Positions 11,759-25,214 of a stretch of DNA of 64,000 nt are shown in pieces; within the stretch, counting starts at the first letter, position 1; each line of letters opens with the position of its first letter. The position numbers and the translations under genes are program-made. Source of the stretch: Chinchilla lanigera (Eukaryota; Chordata; Mammalia; Rodentia; Chinchillidae); NCBI RefSeq assembly GCF_000276665.1, contig NW_004955405.1, forward strand, positions 12,585,004 to 12,649,003. The letters are read 5' to 3'. Under the pieces are notes generated by a model. It did not search any database and was not told the DNA's origin. It was given only the letters and a program-made list of their open reading frames with translations.

Positions 11759-13654
11759 AAATTTTATGATTTCCTAAATTATGAATTTGAATAATCTATC
11801 ACATCTATAATTTCCTTATAAATATAAATTCACATATAAGATATCAGGTCATTTTGGTTTTGATAGCTCTGTCATTTATTCATGGTGTTATCATTAAATT
11901 ATGGTGAAATACTTTAAGGTTGTTTTGTTATTTCCTTCATTATTTATATATTATCTGCTTGGCTTTCTTTGGTAAGTGGACAAATAAATATGCTCAGTGA
12001 AACTAACTCTGTGTGTCCTAAAATTTGTTTAGCCAACCATCTGACGTGCCCTGTGTCACAAGTGACTTCCTGCACCCGGGGCACATGGTACTCACTGAGC
12101 TACCTATGTGTGAAAAGCAGGGGTTTAATCTGTATTATTTGGGTGACAGTTGAATAATAGAGCAGTAACAGACATGTAGTTGATGTTCAGTTTAACTGTT
12201 CTAAATTAAGCCAGCGGAGAGAAGAATAAGATTTCTCTTTGAATGCGCTTGTAGGAACAGCCAAAGTCATTTTGTTTATTTGGGATTTTTTGTTTGTTTG
12301 GTTTTGTTTGTGCCTACTTCACAGGAACTTTGATTTTGTTTTTGTCTGTTTTACTGGCACTTTAAAAAGACTGACTTGCAGAAAATAATTTAAAAAGAAA
12401 ACACTAGGATTAGTGTAGTAATAAACATAAAATATTTTGGAACATATATGCTTATGCTAATAAGTCTACAGAACAATGAGTCATGGAAGTAGGATGGCAA
12501 ATCTTTGGGGTGCTATACTACTGTGCAGTATAATCTTGAAATATTGGGGAAATAAGTAAAATCAGACACATTAAAATTATACATACAGAACAGATATAAA
12601 AGTTGGTAGGAAGAAGGATAACGGAATGGAGTAGTGTGATGAATAGCTACAGATGGTAGCAACAGAGAAAAATTCAGAGTTAACTGAAGATGATAAATTG
12701 AATGAGTTGACATTCTGATTCCTGTTAAAATATTCAAATGCTACAGTGTGTTGAATTGTAATGGTGATGTCATGTATAAAAGCAGATTGAGCTACATTTA
12801 GGTCTTGTTAGGCTACAATTTGCAGAGTAAGTTCAGCAGAATGCCACATTTCAGAAAAGAGACAAATTGCCAAGCATTTGGTGTAGAACAATAGCGATGA
12901 TAAAAAAGATCTTACAGCCATGAGCTAAGGAAGGGAGTCTACAAGCCCTGAAATTTCACTTTAAAACAAAGAAAGTAGGAGAAAAAGGAAAAAAAAGGAT
13001 AGCCTTTATTTATATAAAAAATCATAATTAAAGGGCTAGAGAGTAGTTTGTTTCATTTGTTGATTTAAATAAACAAAAAAACAATAGACCTAAATTTCAC
13101 TGAGTAAAATATAGGGAATATACTATTATTTCAGGGGAATTGTTATTTGAAAATCTCTGTATTAAATCACCATTGATGTTGTATAGTTGATTATACAGAG
13201 GTCACAGTATGGGATTATGGGGTTTTCTGTAAGAAGTGAATTCAAACTGAATTAAATGTGATTTTGCAATACTGTATTATTTTTCAAACACCATTTAAAG
13301 GGACAACAAAAGCTTTAGGCCCATATAGAGATTTTACTTACTTAATGTTTTAACTCAATAGATAGTGCTGTCCTTTCCCTAACATATTAATTAAAAGTGG
13401 AATCTTTGTTGTACTTTAAAAATACCCTGAAAAAACCCAGTACCTTCTATATTTTAAATATTGATTGAATTGAAATCAATTGTAAGTTTATTTTAAAATT
13501 GACAAAATTAAGATAATTCTAAAATAAATATCCTAAGTAGAAAATCCTCTAGAGCCTAGCAGCATGTATAATTCATAAGTCTCAATATACATGCAATTAA
13601 TCATAATGTTACTAATATTATTGGCTTTAATTAAGGCCACAAAACTATTTAGTT

Positions 13655-13815
13655 TATTGAATGCTTATTACATTTTAGGCACTGTCATTGCTTTCTGTGT
13701 AGAATCTCATCATCTACTTTTATGAAAGACAAACCCTAAACTACGATGATTATGCAACCTGCCAAGATTATAAAACCATAGGTGGCAGACCTGAGCTCCG
13801 TTTCCGAATATCCCT
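13655..13815 (-). repeat. MIR SINE fragment, antisense
   Basis: The + strand shows TTTATTGAATGCTTATTACATTTTAGGCACTGT-like order, a TAGAATCTCATCATCT-like block, then GCAACCTGCCAAGATTATA and GGTGGCAGACCTGAGCTCCG. This is the classic reverse order of the MIR consensus. It is an ancient, diverged copy. Confidence 0.75.
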
Positions 13816-14020
13816 ACTGAATCCCTGTGTCCCATTCCTACTGCATGGGGTTCATTGGTATGTCAAATTGTTGTATATTAGTAGTATGATTTTTTTCAAA
13901 AGTGCTAAAAAATAAACAAAAGCTACCTAATAGATTTTAAGTCGTCTTGGCAGTGCATGCTGGTAACAGATTTATGTACGTGGGGCTACATGGCATAAGC
14001 CACAAGCTCTTACACTTGAG

Positions 14021-14178
14021 AGTGTATCAGAATCATTAGGTGAACCTGTTATCTGTAGGTCTTGACAAACCAAAGTTTCCCATTTAGTAGGTAGAATGAG
14101 GCCAAGAATTTGAGTTTATAACAAGCTCCCAGTTAATGCTGCTGCTCTGGAGACTATAATTTGGGGACGACTGATGTA
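14021..14178 (+). mobile_element. MER5-type hAT-Charlie MITE
   Basis: Contains TATCAGAATCATTAGGTGAACCTGTTA, a GAATTTGAGTTTATAACAAGCTCCCAG block, an AATGCTGCTGCTCTGGAGAC block and a closing TTTGGGGACGACTGATG. This is the usual block order of the non-autonomous MER5A element. Too decayed to see terminal repeats clearly. Confidence 0.75.
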
Positions 14179-14224
14179 GGAAAGGGTACTGCCTTTTGAG
14201 TAGAGATATTTGTGATCAAATTGT

Positions 14225-14345
14225 AGCCATTTCACTCCATAACCCTGACAACATCTCTTAGCTTCCCTATCTGAAAAATGGCAGTCACATTACAGACCAT
14301 AAAGCTTTTGAGAAAGCTTTTAAATAAAAGAATGTATATGTAACA
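14225..14345 (+). repeat. Possible MIR fragment
   Basis: Weak match to the central MIR segment around TAACCCTGACAACATCTCTTAGC and CCCTATCTGAAAAATGGCAG. It could also be a chance match in AT-rich sequence. Confidence 0.35.
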
Positions 14346-14402
14346 CCTAAAGCTCACAAGAAATCATAAAATGGTAGTATTCAGAGTTACCCTCTATTTG
14401 CT

Positions 14403-14548
14403 TTTGTTTGTTTGTTCTGAGACAGGGTCTTACTATGTTGTCCAGGCTGGCCGTTAGCTCATTATGTAGCCTACGCTGGCCATGAATGCATTATGATCCT
14501 CCTGCCTCAGTCTCTGGAGTGCTGGAATTACAGGTGTGCATTTGGCTC
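14403..14548 (-). mobile_element. B1-type 7SL-derived SINE, antisense
   Basis: The + strand has a T-rich start, GAGACAGGGTCTTACTATGT, and two GGCTGGCC-type blocks about 30 bp apart. These two blocks are the signature of the internal quasi-duplication of rodent B1. It then has CTCCTGCCTCAGTCTCTGGAGTGCTGGAATTACAGG and is truncated or diverged at its far end. Confidence 0.85.
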
Positions 14549-15499
14549 CTGCATTTGTTTTGATTATGTCTGTGTAATAGGTACTGTCTTTTTAAACAGA
14601 CAAAGGAGAGAGGGCAACATACCTTAAGTATCTTAACTATTAAGCCTTACATTTTGAGGCTTACAGTAAGGATATAAAATATAAAACAAAATATTACTAA
14701 ACAGATCCTCAATTAGCACAGGATGACATTCACATTTTTCTCCTTACTTAAGAAAATATTGCCTATCTCAGTCTCTCAGATAGATATCAGTTTCTTTTTT
14801 TGCTCTTTTAAATCAGTAACTACTTATGTCATATGTCATCAGATAAAAGTCATTTTATCTTATACTATAAAGAGATGTAGGTGAGTCCTTTTAATTTGTG
14901 TATAATATTTGCATATCAACATTTGCTTTTGTTATGTGAGAATGTAAAAGTAGGGGGAAAAAGGGCTCTTTCTCTGGGATCTATATAAATCTAAATCAGA
15001 AACTGATTTATTCCCCCTCTAAGGCACTGCTTCTGATTGTCCATGTTTCCAAGGTATTGTCGTCCTGTTCCCTCAGTTTTTTACATTGTTTTCTGCTTGT
15101 TATAGTGTCCCACCATAAAGGTTCACAGCCTGAAGTTCTTACACTAACCAGGCCTTGCAAGTTCATTGTCTTTTACCAGCATAAGTGTTTTCTAGAAGAG
15201 GGAACCTATCAGGGAGTTTGTGTGTGGTAATAAAAACCACAGGGTTGCTAAGACTTCTAGTGAACAGGGGCAAGAATTAGGTTTTGCTTCTACTTTTACT
15301 GTTGAGCAGATATGGCTTTAGACAAGTCAGTTAAATTTTCAGAATCTCAGCTATGCTTCAAAAGTGAAGGAATTGCCCTCCAACCTCCCGTGTTTACATC
15401 ATTTTTAGCAGCCCAAATTTTCATACTCAGTATGTTTGAACATACACACACATCTTCCCCTACAGTGGGTCCACTTGTGGTTCCCTGCAGATTTAGTAA

Positions 15500-15645
15500 T
15501 CAAAGGGTATATGGTCATTTTTTCATGCATTCAGCAACTATAATGTGTTGGGCACACTGTGAGACACTTGGAATACAGCAATCATTCTTTCAGTTAATGC
15601 TTGCCCCTGTTACTTGGTAGGCACTAAAAATGCATAGATCCTGCC
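15500..15645 (-). repeat. L2 (LINE-2) 3' end fragment, antisense
   Basis: TTCATGCATTCAGCAACTATAATGTGTTGGGCACACTG and GGAATACAGCAATCATT follow the order of the complement of the L2 3' terminus (AATAAATATTTGTTGAATGAA backwards). Strongly diverged. Confidence 0.5.
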
Positions 15646-16556
15646 TTTACATGCCCCAAAACATGATGGGGTGGGAGGAAGATGAGAGGAAGAGTAAAGT
15701 TCAAAACAGCCACAGAAAACTAAAAATGCAACTCAGATAAGTACAATCAATGAGAGGTCTGTGGTCTGAAAGATTCTTATATAGAAATTTGATCAATGCA
15801 AAAATATAAAGTAAAATGTCTAGTTCTATGAGCTGATAGTGGAAATAAAGGAGATATTTGAGCATTATTAAGGAAGGAAGACTGACAGGAGTTAATGATT
15901 GCATTTTTGAGCAAGCCAAAGGAAGGCCTTAAGGGCAGTTTAGTAGAATTCAATCAGGCTCAAATTTTAGGCACATATATCCCCTAAAATAATATGTTTA
16001 AATTGACATCTAAGATTTTCCATTGTGTATTTAAATAACTGTAAAGATTTAACTTCTAGTACATTGTTAATAGACATTTTAATGTAGTACAATACTTGGA
16101 GCACATTTTTTTTGTTCAATTGAATTATATGCCTAGAAAAACCAAAAGGACAATTATAATCCTTCCCTTACTTTTCTGCCCTAGAAATTATGGATTTCCA
16201 TACTGTGGCTGGTTATCTAGTTGAAAATTGTTACCTGCACAACCAAAGCACAGAGACTTAGAAGTCGGCCATGAGTGTCTTAAAGCAGACAGGAAGTTTT
16301 ATGGGAACTGCTGGCATTCACCACTATCATCATAATGCTAAATGAAATAACAAAAACTACAATTCCAAGAACACCAACAGAAAGAACCCACCAAACAAGG
16401 AGAACAGATCAACACAGGGCAAAAACAGGGAAACAACAACAGGAAAATTTGGCAAGGATAAACCAATTTAGATCCATTATAATCAGCAAAGTAAAGGTCT
16501 CAATTCACCAGTTGAAAGAAACAAACTAGCAGAATAGATCAAGAAAAAAAGATTCA

Positions 16557-16648
16557 GGGCTGGGGCTGTAGCTTAGTAACAGAGTACTTGCCTAGTATGT
16601 GCAAGGTCCTTGGTTCAATCCTCAGCACTACAAAAAAAAAAAAAAAAA
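16557..16648 (+). mobile_element. ID-type SINE nested in L1, sense
   Basis: GGGCTGGGGCTGTAGCTTAG, then AGAGTACTTGCCTAGTATGTGC, GGTTCAATCCTCAGCACTAC and an A-tail of about 17. It interrupts the L1 sequence between the blocks before and after it. Its ending (CAGCACTAC rather than GGTACCGG) is nearer a general rodent ID, suggesting a different and perhaps older subfamily than the copies at 37.2, 47.9 and 57.9 kb. Confidence 0.9.
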
Positions 16649-17324
16649 GGCTCAACAATATGCTACATAAAAAAAAACCCCCACATTTAACTTAAAAAGC
16701 AATTCATAGACTGTAAGTCAAAGGATGAAAAATACTCTGTGTGACAGGAACCTGGAAAGTAGCAGGAGTAGCTGTTCTATTTGCAGACAAAGTGAACTTC
16801 AAGCCAAGACTGATCAAGAGAGACAAGGTACTACATACTTGTCAAGGGAAAACTGCAAAAGGAACAAATAACAATCATGAATATGTATGCACCAAACACA
16901 TGCACAATCAACTATATGAAACAAATATTAATGGACATGACAGATCACATAAGCACTAACAATTGTAATGGGAACCTCAATGCTCTACTGTCACAAGTAG
17001 ACAGATCAACTAGGCAAAAATTGATAAACAAATATCAGAACTGATCTAAACCTGTGAACAAATGGACTTAGGAAATATCTATAAAATTTTCCACCCCACA
17101 TCAGAATACACATCTTCTCAGCTGCACCTCCTAGGATGTTTTCCAAAATAGACCACATATTATCCCATAGAACATACTTAAGAAAATCCAAAGGAACTGC
17201 AGTTATCCTGTACATATCATCAGGCCATAGTACAATGAAACTGGATACAAGTGAAATAAATCAGACACAAAAGGTTAAATATCACATGATTTCTCTTATA
17301 TGAAAATTCCAAAATATAAATAAT

Positions 17325-17402
17325 TTTAAAAGCAAAAAAAAATTAGATGATAGAAAATGGGTAAAAATTAGATGGGGAAAATTAGATGATAGAAAATTGG
17401 CT
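17325..17402. repeat. Local imperfect duplications
   Basis: The word AATTAGATGATAGAAAAT occurs twice, with a related AATTAGATGG copy between. It lies at the L1 tail and probably arose by slippage there. Confidence 0.6.
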
Positions 17403-18395
17403 TAGTGTAGATGGGAAAGGGATATGACTGGGGAGAAATGGAAGCATGAGAAGAAATCAAAATGATTAATATGTGCTCTTATTTACCACAAACATATACA
17501 TATAAAAATTAATATTCCCAAATAATATAAAAATGATAGTTTGCTAATATCTAATCTACAATAATCATTTTCAGAACTTTATTATCAATTTATCCCTCCA
17601 TAGTCTTTAAGACTGAGAGGCATGAACTTTAATGTAGTACACCCCTCATTGTGGTGGCTACAGTGTTGCAGGGCCAGGTACCCAGTCTACATTTGAATAA
17701 TGGGATACTGATGAAAAGCCAACTTCATTTTTATTTTCTAGCTTTTTTCTAAAATAAGGTATTTTGCGTAATTTTCCATAGTTATATGTCTACTTTCCTT
17801 AACCTGCGTTAGTTAAAATTCTGATAACACTTAATTAAATTATCAAGTATATTCTGTTTCTATCATGCTTAAAAAATGAGGGAGATCATGGTGAACAAAC
17901 AACATAGCTCCAGCCTTACCAGCTGATGGGGTTGATCAGCAGTAATCAGAAATCATACACATAATGTCAGACTTTGACTTTGGTCAACACCCAGCCAGGA
18001 GTCTAAGCACAGGACAGCTCAACCTGTTGGTGAGGGTGACCTTGCAGAGCTGTCTCTATCCTGAAGATTACAGGAAAATGCATGTTCCCCAGGCCTAGGA
18101 AGAAAGGGGAATTAAGGGCAGGAAACACTTTGCACTATGCTTTTCCTTCTGAATATCCTTTTTCAAGTTCAGTTTTTGGGACTTTCAAAAATTTAGTGGA
18201 TTAGGCAGAAGCTGTACTGTCACAAGAACATACTCAAGGTTCTGGAAGGTTTTTTATTGTTTAGTTAATGTGTTTGTTTTGGTTTTATTTGCTTAAAGGC
18301 ATAAAAATCTGAGTTGATTATGATTCTTCATTAAAGGTTTAGGGATCTGTATTCTGAAATTAGGGCCTTCTAAGATTAGAGTACATTACCGTGCA

Positions 18396-18425
18396 TAAAC
18401 TGTATAGGTATAAACTGTATAGGTA
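18396..18425. repeat. Perfect 15 bp tandem duplication
   Basis: TAAACTGTATAGGTA occurs twice with no spacer. Exact identity suggests a recent event or selection; no known function. Confidence 0.85.
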
Positions 18426-19714
18426 AAAGAAACATAACATATGGAATGTAATAAGTGTGCAAATTCCTTTCAAATTTCTTTGTCTTATTGAAAATCTTTT
18501 TTTTTAGCTAGCTCACTACATTACTCACACTTTGTATCTTTGTAGGTCTTCACTGAAAGTGCTACTTTTCCTTGATATTTGGAGAAGTTAATAAATCTTA
18601 ACTTATTTTTGTCCACCATGGGATAAATATTTGACTGAGTCATCTTGTTGAGGGATTAATGAATCTAGTTATATTTTTAATTTACTTTTTAGTACTCCAG
18701 GGGTTTGACTTTTGTCTAGAATTAATATAAATACAATAAGTATGTATTCCAAAAGTATCAATGATTTTATGCTTTAATTTTAAATGCAAAAATAACCATA
18801 AACTTATTTTCCTTTTCCCAACACATTTAGGCTTTTCCCTGACATTTTACTTTTTAAAAATATTATATTATTTTGCTAACCATATGGAGAGACAATAATC
18901 AATAGTAGCTTTTCAAATTATTCTAATTTTTACAGAAGGATGGTTTTTGAAGATGATTTAAGATTTTTTCTGACAGTATACCTTGTTTTCCCTTATTTTG
19001 GCCAGTGGTAATTTTTTTTTTATTGTACTCATATTGTTTGCCTAATATTTTGCCAAGTTTAGACATAATATTATTGAACTTTGGTGTCATCTACCAAGAG
19101 ATATTTCTATTGATTAGTTAGAGAATAGCTTTATTTAAAAGCCTGTTTATCATAGAAGTGTGAAGTGAATATAGATTTATATGAGCAACTCAGCAAGTAA
19201 TACTGATTGATCTTATAATAGTAATCATTATTATTTACTTAGCCAATGTAGAATATTAGGAAAAAAGTCTTGTAGCTTCCAAAATAGTCTTAGTTACAGC
19301 GAGTAGGCTATACCTTCAGATTCATATGTTGGATTCTACAAAGCTCATCACAATGACTATCAACTACTATAATGAAGATTTTTCTGTACATTTAGCTGAA
19401 AGTATTTGCTGTGTGGAGAGACTTTTGATACTACCAATATTTCCTGTTTTTCAAAAAAATTTCCTCTTATGATTAAGGTCTTGAACTGTTTCTATCAGAT
19501 AATCTACCCTATTTCAAAATAAAAATGAAAATAACTCTTGTCAGTGTTCTTTCTAATGATAGTGTAGCGTTACACATCATAATAATCATAAAATACACAA
19601 GTATCAAATATTATTTTACATATGTGTTTAAATATCTATGGTAAGAAAGTTAGAATTTGAAAGTGTGTGGCTTCCTGGCGACAGTATGAAAATTAAAGCA
19701 CATATGTACACTTT

Positions 19715-20163
19715 TGTGGGTTGAATAGTGGCTTCTAAAAGATACCTCAAAATTCTAAATCCTATTTTGAATGTGACCTTTCTTAGATAGAAATAAGGTC
19801 ATTGTAGATGTGATCAAGTTATGGATCTCGAGATGAAATCATCCTGGATCTAGGGAGAACCTTAAATCTAATGATGAATGTATTTAAAAGAGAGAGAAAG
19901 AAGGCAGAGAGAGATAGAGACAGATGATGATGTAAGACATAGGTAGAAGTTGGAGTGATACATCTAAATTCAAGGAACACCAAATATTGCTGGACCTACC
20001 AAACTGAAGAAGCATGGAAGGGACTCCTGCTCATGGTCTCCAGAAAGATCCAATCATGCTCAATTTCAGACTTCTGCAAGGAGGTGTATAAGAGAGTCAA
20101 TTTCCTTTTTAAACCACTTTGTTTAGAGTAATTCATTATGGTAGCCCTAGGAAACTAATATAC
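19715..20163 (+). mobile_element. MaLR-type LTR (MLT1 group), near complete
   Basis: Begins TGTGGGTTGAATAGTGGCTTC and runs through GATCTCGAGATGAAATCATCCTGGAT, AACCTTAAATCTAATGATG and a GTTGGAGTGATAC block. It ends CACTTTGTTTAGAGTAATT with GTAGCCCTAGGAAACTAATA. These are the landmarks of a MaLR/MLT1 LTR in sense orientation over roughly the full LTR length. A GA-rich insertion lies near 19890-19925. No internal region is attached, so it is a solo LTR. Confidence 0.85.
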
Positions 20164-20854
20164 ATACTTTCAGTCTCTGTCTTATTTTCAAGATTTGCCT
20201 TACATTTAGTATTTTTTCAGTGTTTTCTTTGGTACAATATCAAGAGGTAGTGCAAGTTAAACTGTTAACTTTAAACTCACTTTACTCTTCAGATATTCAT
20301 AAAGGAAATAAAGAATAAAAGTTACATCTTGTTGCTTACAATATTCAGACAGTGTGCAATCAGCAACTATCAAAATTATTTTAAATTTTTTAGTGGAAGA
20401 GAAACAAAGAAGTGGTTGATGGTTTGAAGAAAAAATAATGTGTAGAGATTTTCCTAAAATTCACAGCAAAGAAACTCATACTTATTCGTAGGATTTCTTC
20501 CCTTCTTAATATTTACTGTCTTGCCACTCTCTCCTTCACTTTTTCCCTCCCTCCTTCCTTTCTTCCAACACTGCAGATGTTTTATATAATTAAAAAGGAA
20601 ATGGAAAAATATTGAAGTAATTCTACTTAATTTTCATGTATAACAAAGCCTTTTTATTTTATTCTTAAATATACGTTGCTAGTATTCAGTGTACACTCTT
20701 ATCTTCTTGTTTGAGATATATGAAATACTACAACCAGTACCTGCCAGTTACATGTGTATATGCATGCATATATTTCAAGTATTTCAGTTATTTTACAAAA
20801 TAATGAACTTGTATGTTTTCTTTTTTGAAAATTAAGTTTATTGGTACAATTTAG

Positions 20855-21010
20855 ATATGCATAATGATCACATTCCTCATAGGGAATTTGCACATGATAT
20901 ATCTTAGTTCCTCATTTTCTCATTTCCCTCATTTACAAAGCTTTGCGTCCATTTTATCCTTTTTTTCTTTTCCCTTCCATCTTCCCCCCCACCCCAGTTC
21001 CCCTTTCGTT
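20855..21010 (-). mobile_element. L1-like 3' tail, antisense
   Basis: The reverse complement has a purine-rich run, then AACTAAGATATATCATGTGC, CCCTATGAGGAATGTGATCA and an ATTATGCAT block. The segments at 28480-28610 and, more loosely, 38240-38385 have the same order of blocks, so these are copies of one 3' UTR family. Assignment to L1 is by the purine-rich 3' UTR plan. Confidence 0.55.
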
Positions 21011-23799
21011 TTCAACAATTCCTTCCTGTTTCACAATATCTATTATACAATAAGAACTTGTGTGATTTCCCAGTTATGTCACCTCCTGGTGGAAAATTTC
21101 TTTTTCCCCAATTTATAACTTCCTCATAAATTTACATCATCCCCTTTTTCTTCAGAATCTAGGTTGTTTAAAATAGTTTTACATCACTTCATATAGTGTA
21201 ACTAAATACTTCATAGCTATTTTGAGTATCCTTTAGAAATTTAATTCTATCAGATTATAATTATATCAATTATTCTTCAAAAATACACATATATTTGAAG
21301 TTTATCAGGGATTTTACTGCTTCTTCATATGAAAAGGTAATAGGAGAGTCAAAGCATATTTCATAGAACATCTCAGATTTGATATGCACAAGAGCACCTC
21401 CATATTTTTAAAAAATTCAATGTATTCTTACATACCATGCTATACTTTAAGAATATGGTGTATTTTTATGTACTATGCTATCATTTAAAACCAAGAACAT
21501 CTGAAAATTACACTTTGAGCAATATATGTATGTATATATATTCACATACACACAAATAGTAAAGTTTACTTTAGCCAAAATAAGAGATATTTTTGGTTGA
21601 GGAAATGTCAATTGAGAAAAATGGTTTGTGTGACACCTTAGTAGTACATAATTCCAAAAATATTAAGTTCTGAGATTCAAGTTTTCCCAGGCTGGAGAAT
21701 CAGTCTTGTTAGCCTCAGTGACAGAGACTGTACATTAAAGATGAAGGTTAACTGTATTTGCACAGTCACTCACCTTATAGAAGTAGTACTGTGATGAACC
21801 CAAGAAATCCCTATAATTTTTCAAACTTTGTATAAAGAATAGAAAAGATGATGACTATTTCCATAAATTATTCCTAGGAAATTGAAAATTGATGTTATTT
21901 ATCGAGGTGGAGTCCAGTGTAATTCCATGAGGTCTTCATAGACACTCAGATCTGGGTCATGAGTTGAAAAACAGTGCTTATGTATTTACTGTTCTAACTG
22001 ATGTACCATTCCCATATTTTATCTTTTGTCTGAATGGGTAAGCTAAGAGAACTGTTTCCTAATGTAATAATCCAGACAGCATCACTAATTTTTTGTATAT
22101 GTAGATTTCGTGTTATAGCAGACATTGAGATTTGCAGTGCCCTGACCAGACAGAAGTAAAAAGAAGCCACATATTCAATGAGGATAGAGCGGATGAATTG
22201 AAAAACCATGGCTAACGCTCAAAGTGATTATGGAAAGCTGTTTGTCTCATTTTTACACAGACATTCATAAGCAGGGCAATTTATCAGGCATCTCACCACT
22301 TCTACTACAAGTACAAACCTCCTAAGTTTTAAATTCTGTTGTTCTTACAGCTATTTATATTAGCAGTCGGCTGCTCACTGTTCTAGAATGAGTCGTCTGT
22401 AGGTATCTTAACTTTTTCTACTTTTCTTACACAGCATCTTTTTGAACTATTATAGTTATAATTAATTCTGTTTGTATTGCAAGAAAGTCTTAAGGATTCT
22501 AAGCTGTTAGATGCTTATTGCCTTTGTTCTGAGCTTCTCGGTAGGAGGAGTTTAACATCCACACCACAGAAGTTTTAGATAAGTCACAAATTCTCCTCCA
22601 ATTATTTGCTTTTATCCACTTTACCTTTTTGTAGGTCTTTGTCATTCACTCCCTGTGTCTTGGGCTCTGTATATTTTCTCTTTTGTTCTGTCTGTATAGC
22701 TTTTCTTTGAAGTTTCCTTTTTGTTCTGTCCTTTTTAAGGTTACCTGGGTCACTCTGTTTCTTACACCTTAGTGCTTTACACATTATATTTTACAAAGTG
22801 CCTTTATAACCCAGATATTTAACCCATTACCAGTTTTTCTCCATGATCACCAACTTAACGGCTGCCAGAAATTACACCTACTGTACACGTTGGGCTTAAA
22901 TATTGTAAACAAAAATTTTACCTGCATTATTTCAACTTTTAATTTTCAAACCCACTTAAAGGGAATGCAGACGTCTTAGAGCATAATCTTTTGTTATTCT
23001 CAGGTTGTTAAATCCCCAAATAAACAGCAGCCTAGCAGCAGTTCTTTCCCAGTTCATATAGAAAAAGCAGCCTGTGCACTTCAAAACATGCAAAATTACA
23101 GTTTCAAGAAGGATGAGACATCTTTTCCGAACACATCCACATATTTTGACATGAAGTTTTTCTGTTCACGATCATATTCTTCTAGCTTTGAGTGCAAAGG
23201 GCCATGTGGACTCTTTTTGAACTGCCCTTCCCTTTGTTCTGTGGCTTTGGTATTCCTTGATGTCGTACTTAAGCTTCAGAGACCATGGGCAAAGGCCAGG
23301 CAGGAAGAGAGAAAACCTCCAGAAAAAGAGTCAACCTATTTGCAACAGGAAAGGTGCCTCACCAATGATATTGCTTCCTGACCTCTTCTCTGGTCCCTGG
23401 CTGACACTGCACAGGGAATTCTATCCCTCTGCTGGAGGTGTTGTAGAGATGCCTGGAAATAATCTTCCTCCCAGTTACCAGGATTGTTAAAAGAATTTGT
23501 GGCATCATATTTGATTGACAATTATACCCAGAAAATTAGGTGGGATTATTAAAGGGAATTTTATTTTAAGACCTTCTACTGAAGTTGCACTGTCAGTCCT
23601 GCTTTTAAATAAGTTACTCATTCAAATTTGGTGAGATTATCTAAATATTTTTGCATTTTAAAAGAATTCCACTTATTTGGAATAGATAGTAATATTGATT
23701 GTTACTTCATATTACTAATAAGGTTATTACCCCATATCAAGATAATTTTGTATGACTCCAGCATTGGACTACACATACCATGAAAATACATTCTGTGTT

Positions 23800-23965
23800 T
23801 AACCCTTAATATGCACCAAACAGTGTGAAATGCAGTGGACAAAGATTATTGCAAACATTGTAAAAGCTCAGTAAAAAATTATTACCCCATTTCTTGAGTA
23901 AATTGACACTTAGGAGCAAAGTCACACATTCCTTCTGAGCAACGTCAAGTCTTGATCAGGACGAT
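23800..23965 (-). repeat. MIR-like fragment, antisense
   Basis: Order of weak matches: ATATGCACCAAACAGTGTGAAATG, TATTACCCCATTTCTTGAG, TTGACACTTAGGAGCAAAGTCACA. This fits the complement of MIR, heavily diverged. Confidence 0.45.
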
Positions 23966-25214
23966 GTTCTCAGAGCAGAGGAGGGCCTGAAGAATGCAGG
24001 TAGAGAAGGAAAGGTAGAGGACATGGTGAACAACATCAGACTTTGTAAGTGTAAGATTATATTTTAGTTTCATATGTTGAAGTCACAGATTATCCATCCT
24101 AGAAGAGAGAAGAGTACAAATACTTTTAAAGCAGACAAGATTTGGGGTACTGGCAGTAAAGCTTCAATGAAAACTTCTAACTTTTAGTTAGAGGAGGCAA
24201 ACCACCTCTCAAATAAGTAAATTAATCTTACATTAATTAAAATTAATTAAATGTTAGGCCTCACTCTAGATCAATGGCATGCGTGGTACCAATGAAAGAA
24301 AGAGCACTCTTCAGCAGCTAGTGGTCTGAGCAGTATTTCTCATTGTCTTTGAAAATAATTAAATTCACATTTCAGTGTTAGCACAATCACTGATGAAAAG
24401 AATCTTAAACTCACAGAGAAAGAAAAGACTTTAGAAATCGTGTACTTCATCCTTGCCCAATTAGGGTGAAAAATGAAACCCAAAGCCATGTCCTTGACTT
24501 ACCCCAGCCTACCAGCAATTACTGCCTGCATCACTTCCAGTGAGATTCTTTTTAGAAATGAACTCACAGTGTGATGAGGTGGGAAAATTTATATTTTAAA
24601 GTAGTGTATTTTTTCCCGCAGCAAGTATCATTTTTATATTTAATGTTTATCATGAGGCATTTTGTGTTATTCAGTAACATTTTGATATATTGAATGTAGT
24701 TTGTTCTAAGATAATTTTATATTTACAAATGTAATTATACATTTGCTTATTTCCAACACAATTGAAACAATTACTGAATTATTAAACTTGAAATATATGA
24801 ATTAACAAAAAGACTAGTTACCTATAATGCCCAAATTTTGAAGCAGATGTTCTTAATACTCTCTTTTTTATCCTTTTAGTCTTTTTTCCCCTAAGAACAT
24901 AATAACGTGTTAGTTTTTAAACTTCACACAGTGGTGTTATACATATTGTAGATTTACATGTGTATTGTGTTCTATCTTTAAAAAGAAACTTTGTATCTTT
25001 AAATATTAATCTATGATATTATTTTCAGCTTCTATTTGTATCATAACTTCAACCAGTACCTCACTGCTGATATTTTCAATGTCTAGAATTTTTGCCTTAA
25101 AAAGTATACAGAAATAGAACTTTTCATAGGTAAATTTTGGGTTTTCTTAGTTATTTACCTTAGTTTATCATCATACTGCAAAATGTTCATTTCTTAACTA
25201 GAGTACCAACTTTC

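Larger units (their letters stand above)
16330..17540 (+). mobile_element. L1 fragment, sense, internally deleted
   Basis: From about 16480 the words GGTCTCAATTCACCAGTTGAAAG, CAAAGGATG, GCAGGAGTAGCTGTTCT, CAAGCCAAGACTGATCAAGAGAGACAAGG and GACAGATCAACTAGGC follow the order of the 5' part of L1 ORF2 (endonuclease region). The frame is interrupted many times. Near 17245 it jumps to AAATAAATCAGACACAAAAGG and ATCACATGATTTCTCTTATATG, words from the far 3' end of ORF2, so several kilobases of reverse-transcriptase sequence are missing. An ID SINE at 16557-16648 splits the 5' part. It is a dead copy. Confidence 0.8.

Noticed and set aside
12040..12115. Possible antisense tRNA-derived SINE (GGTACTCACTGAGCTACC words)
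   Set aside because: Only one A-box-like word is visible; there is no tail, B box in the right place or duplication, so I cannot support it.
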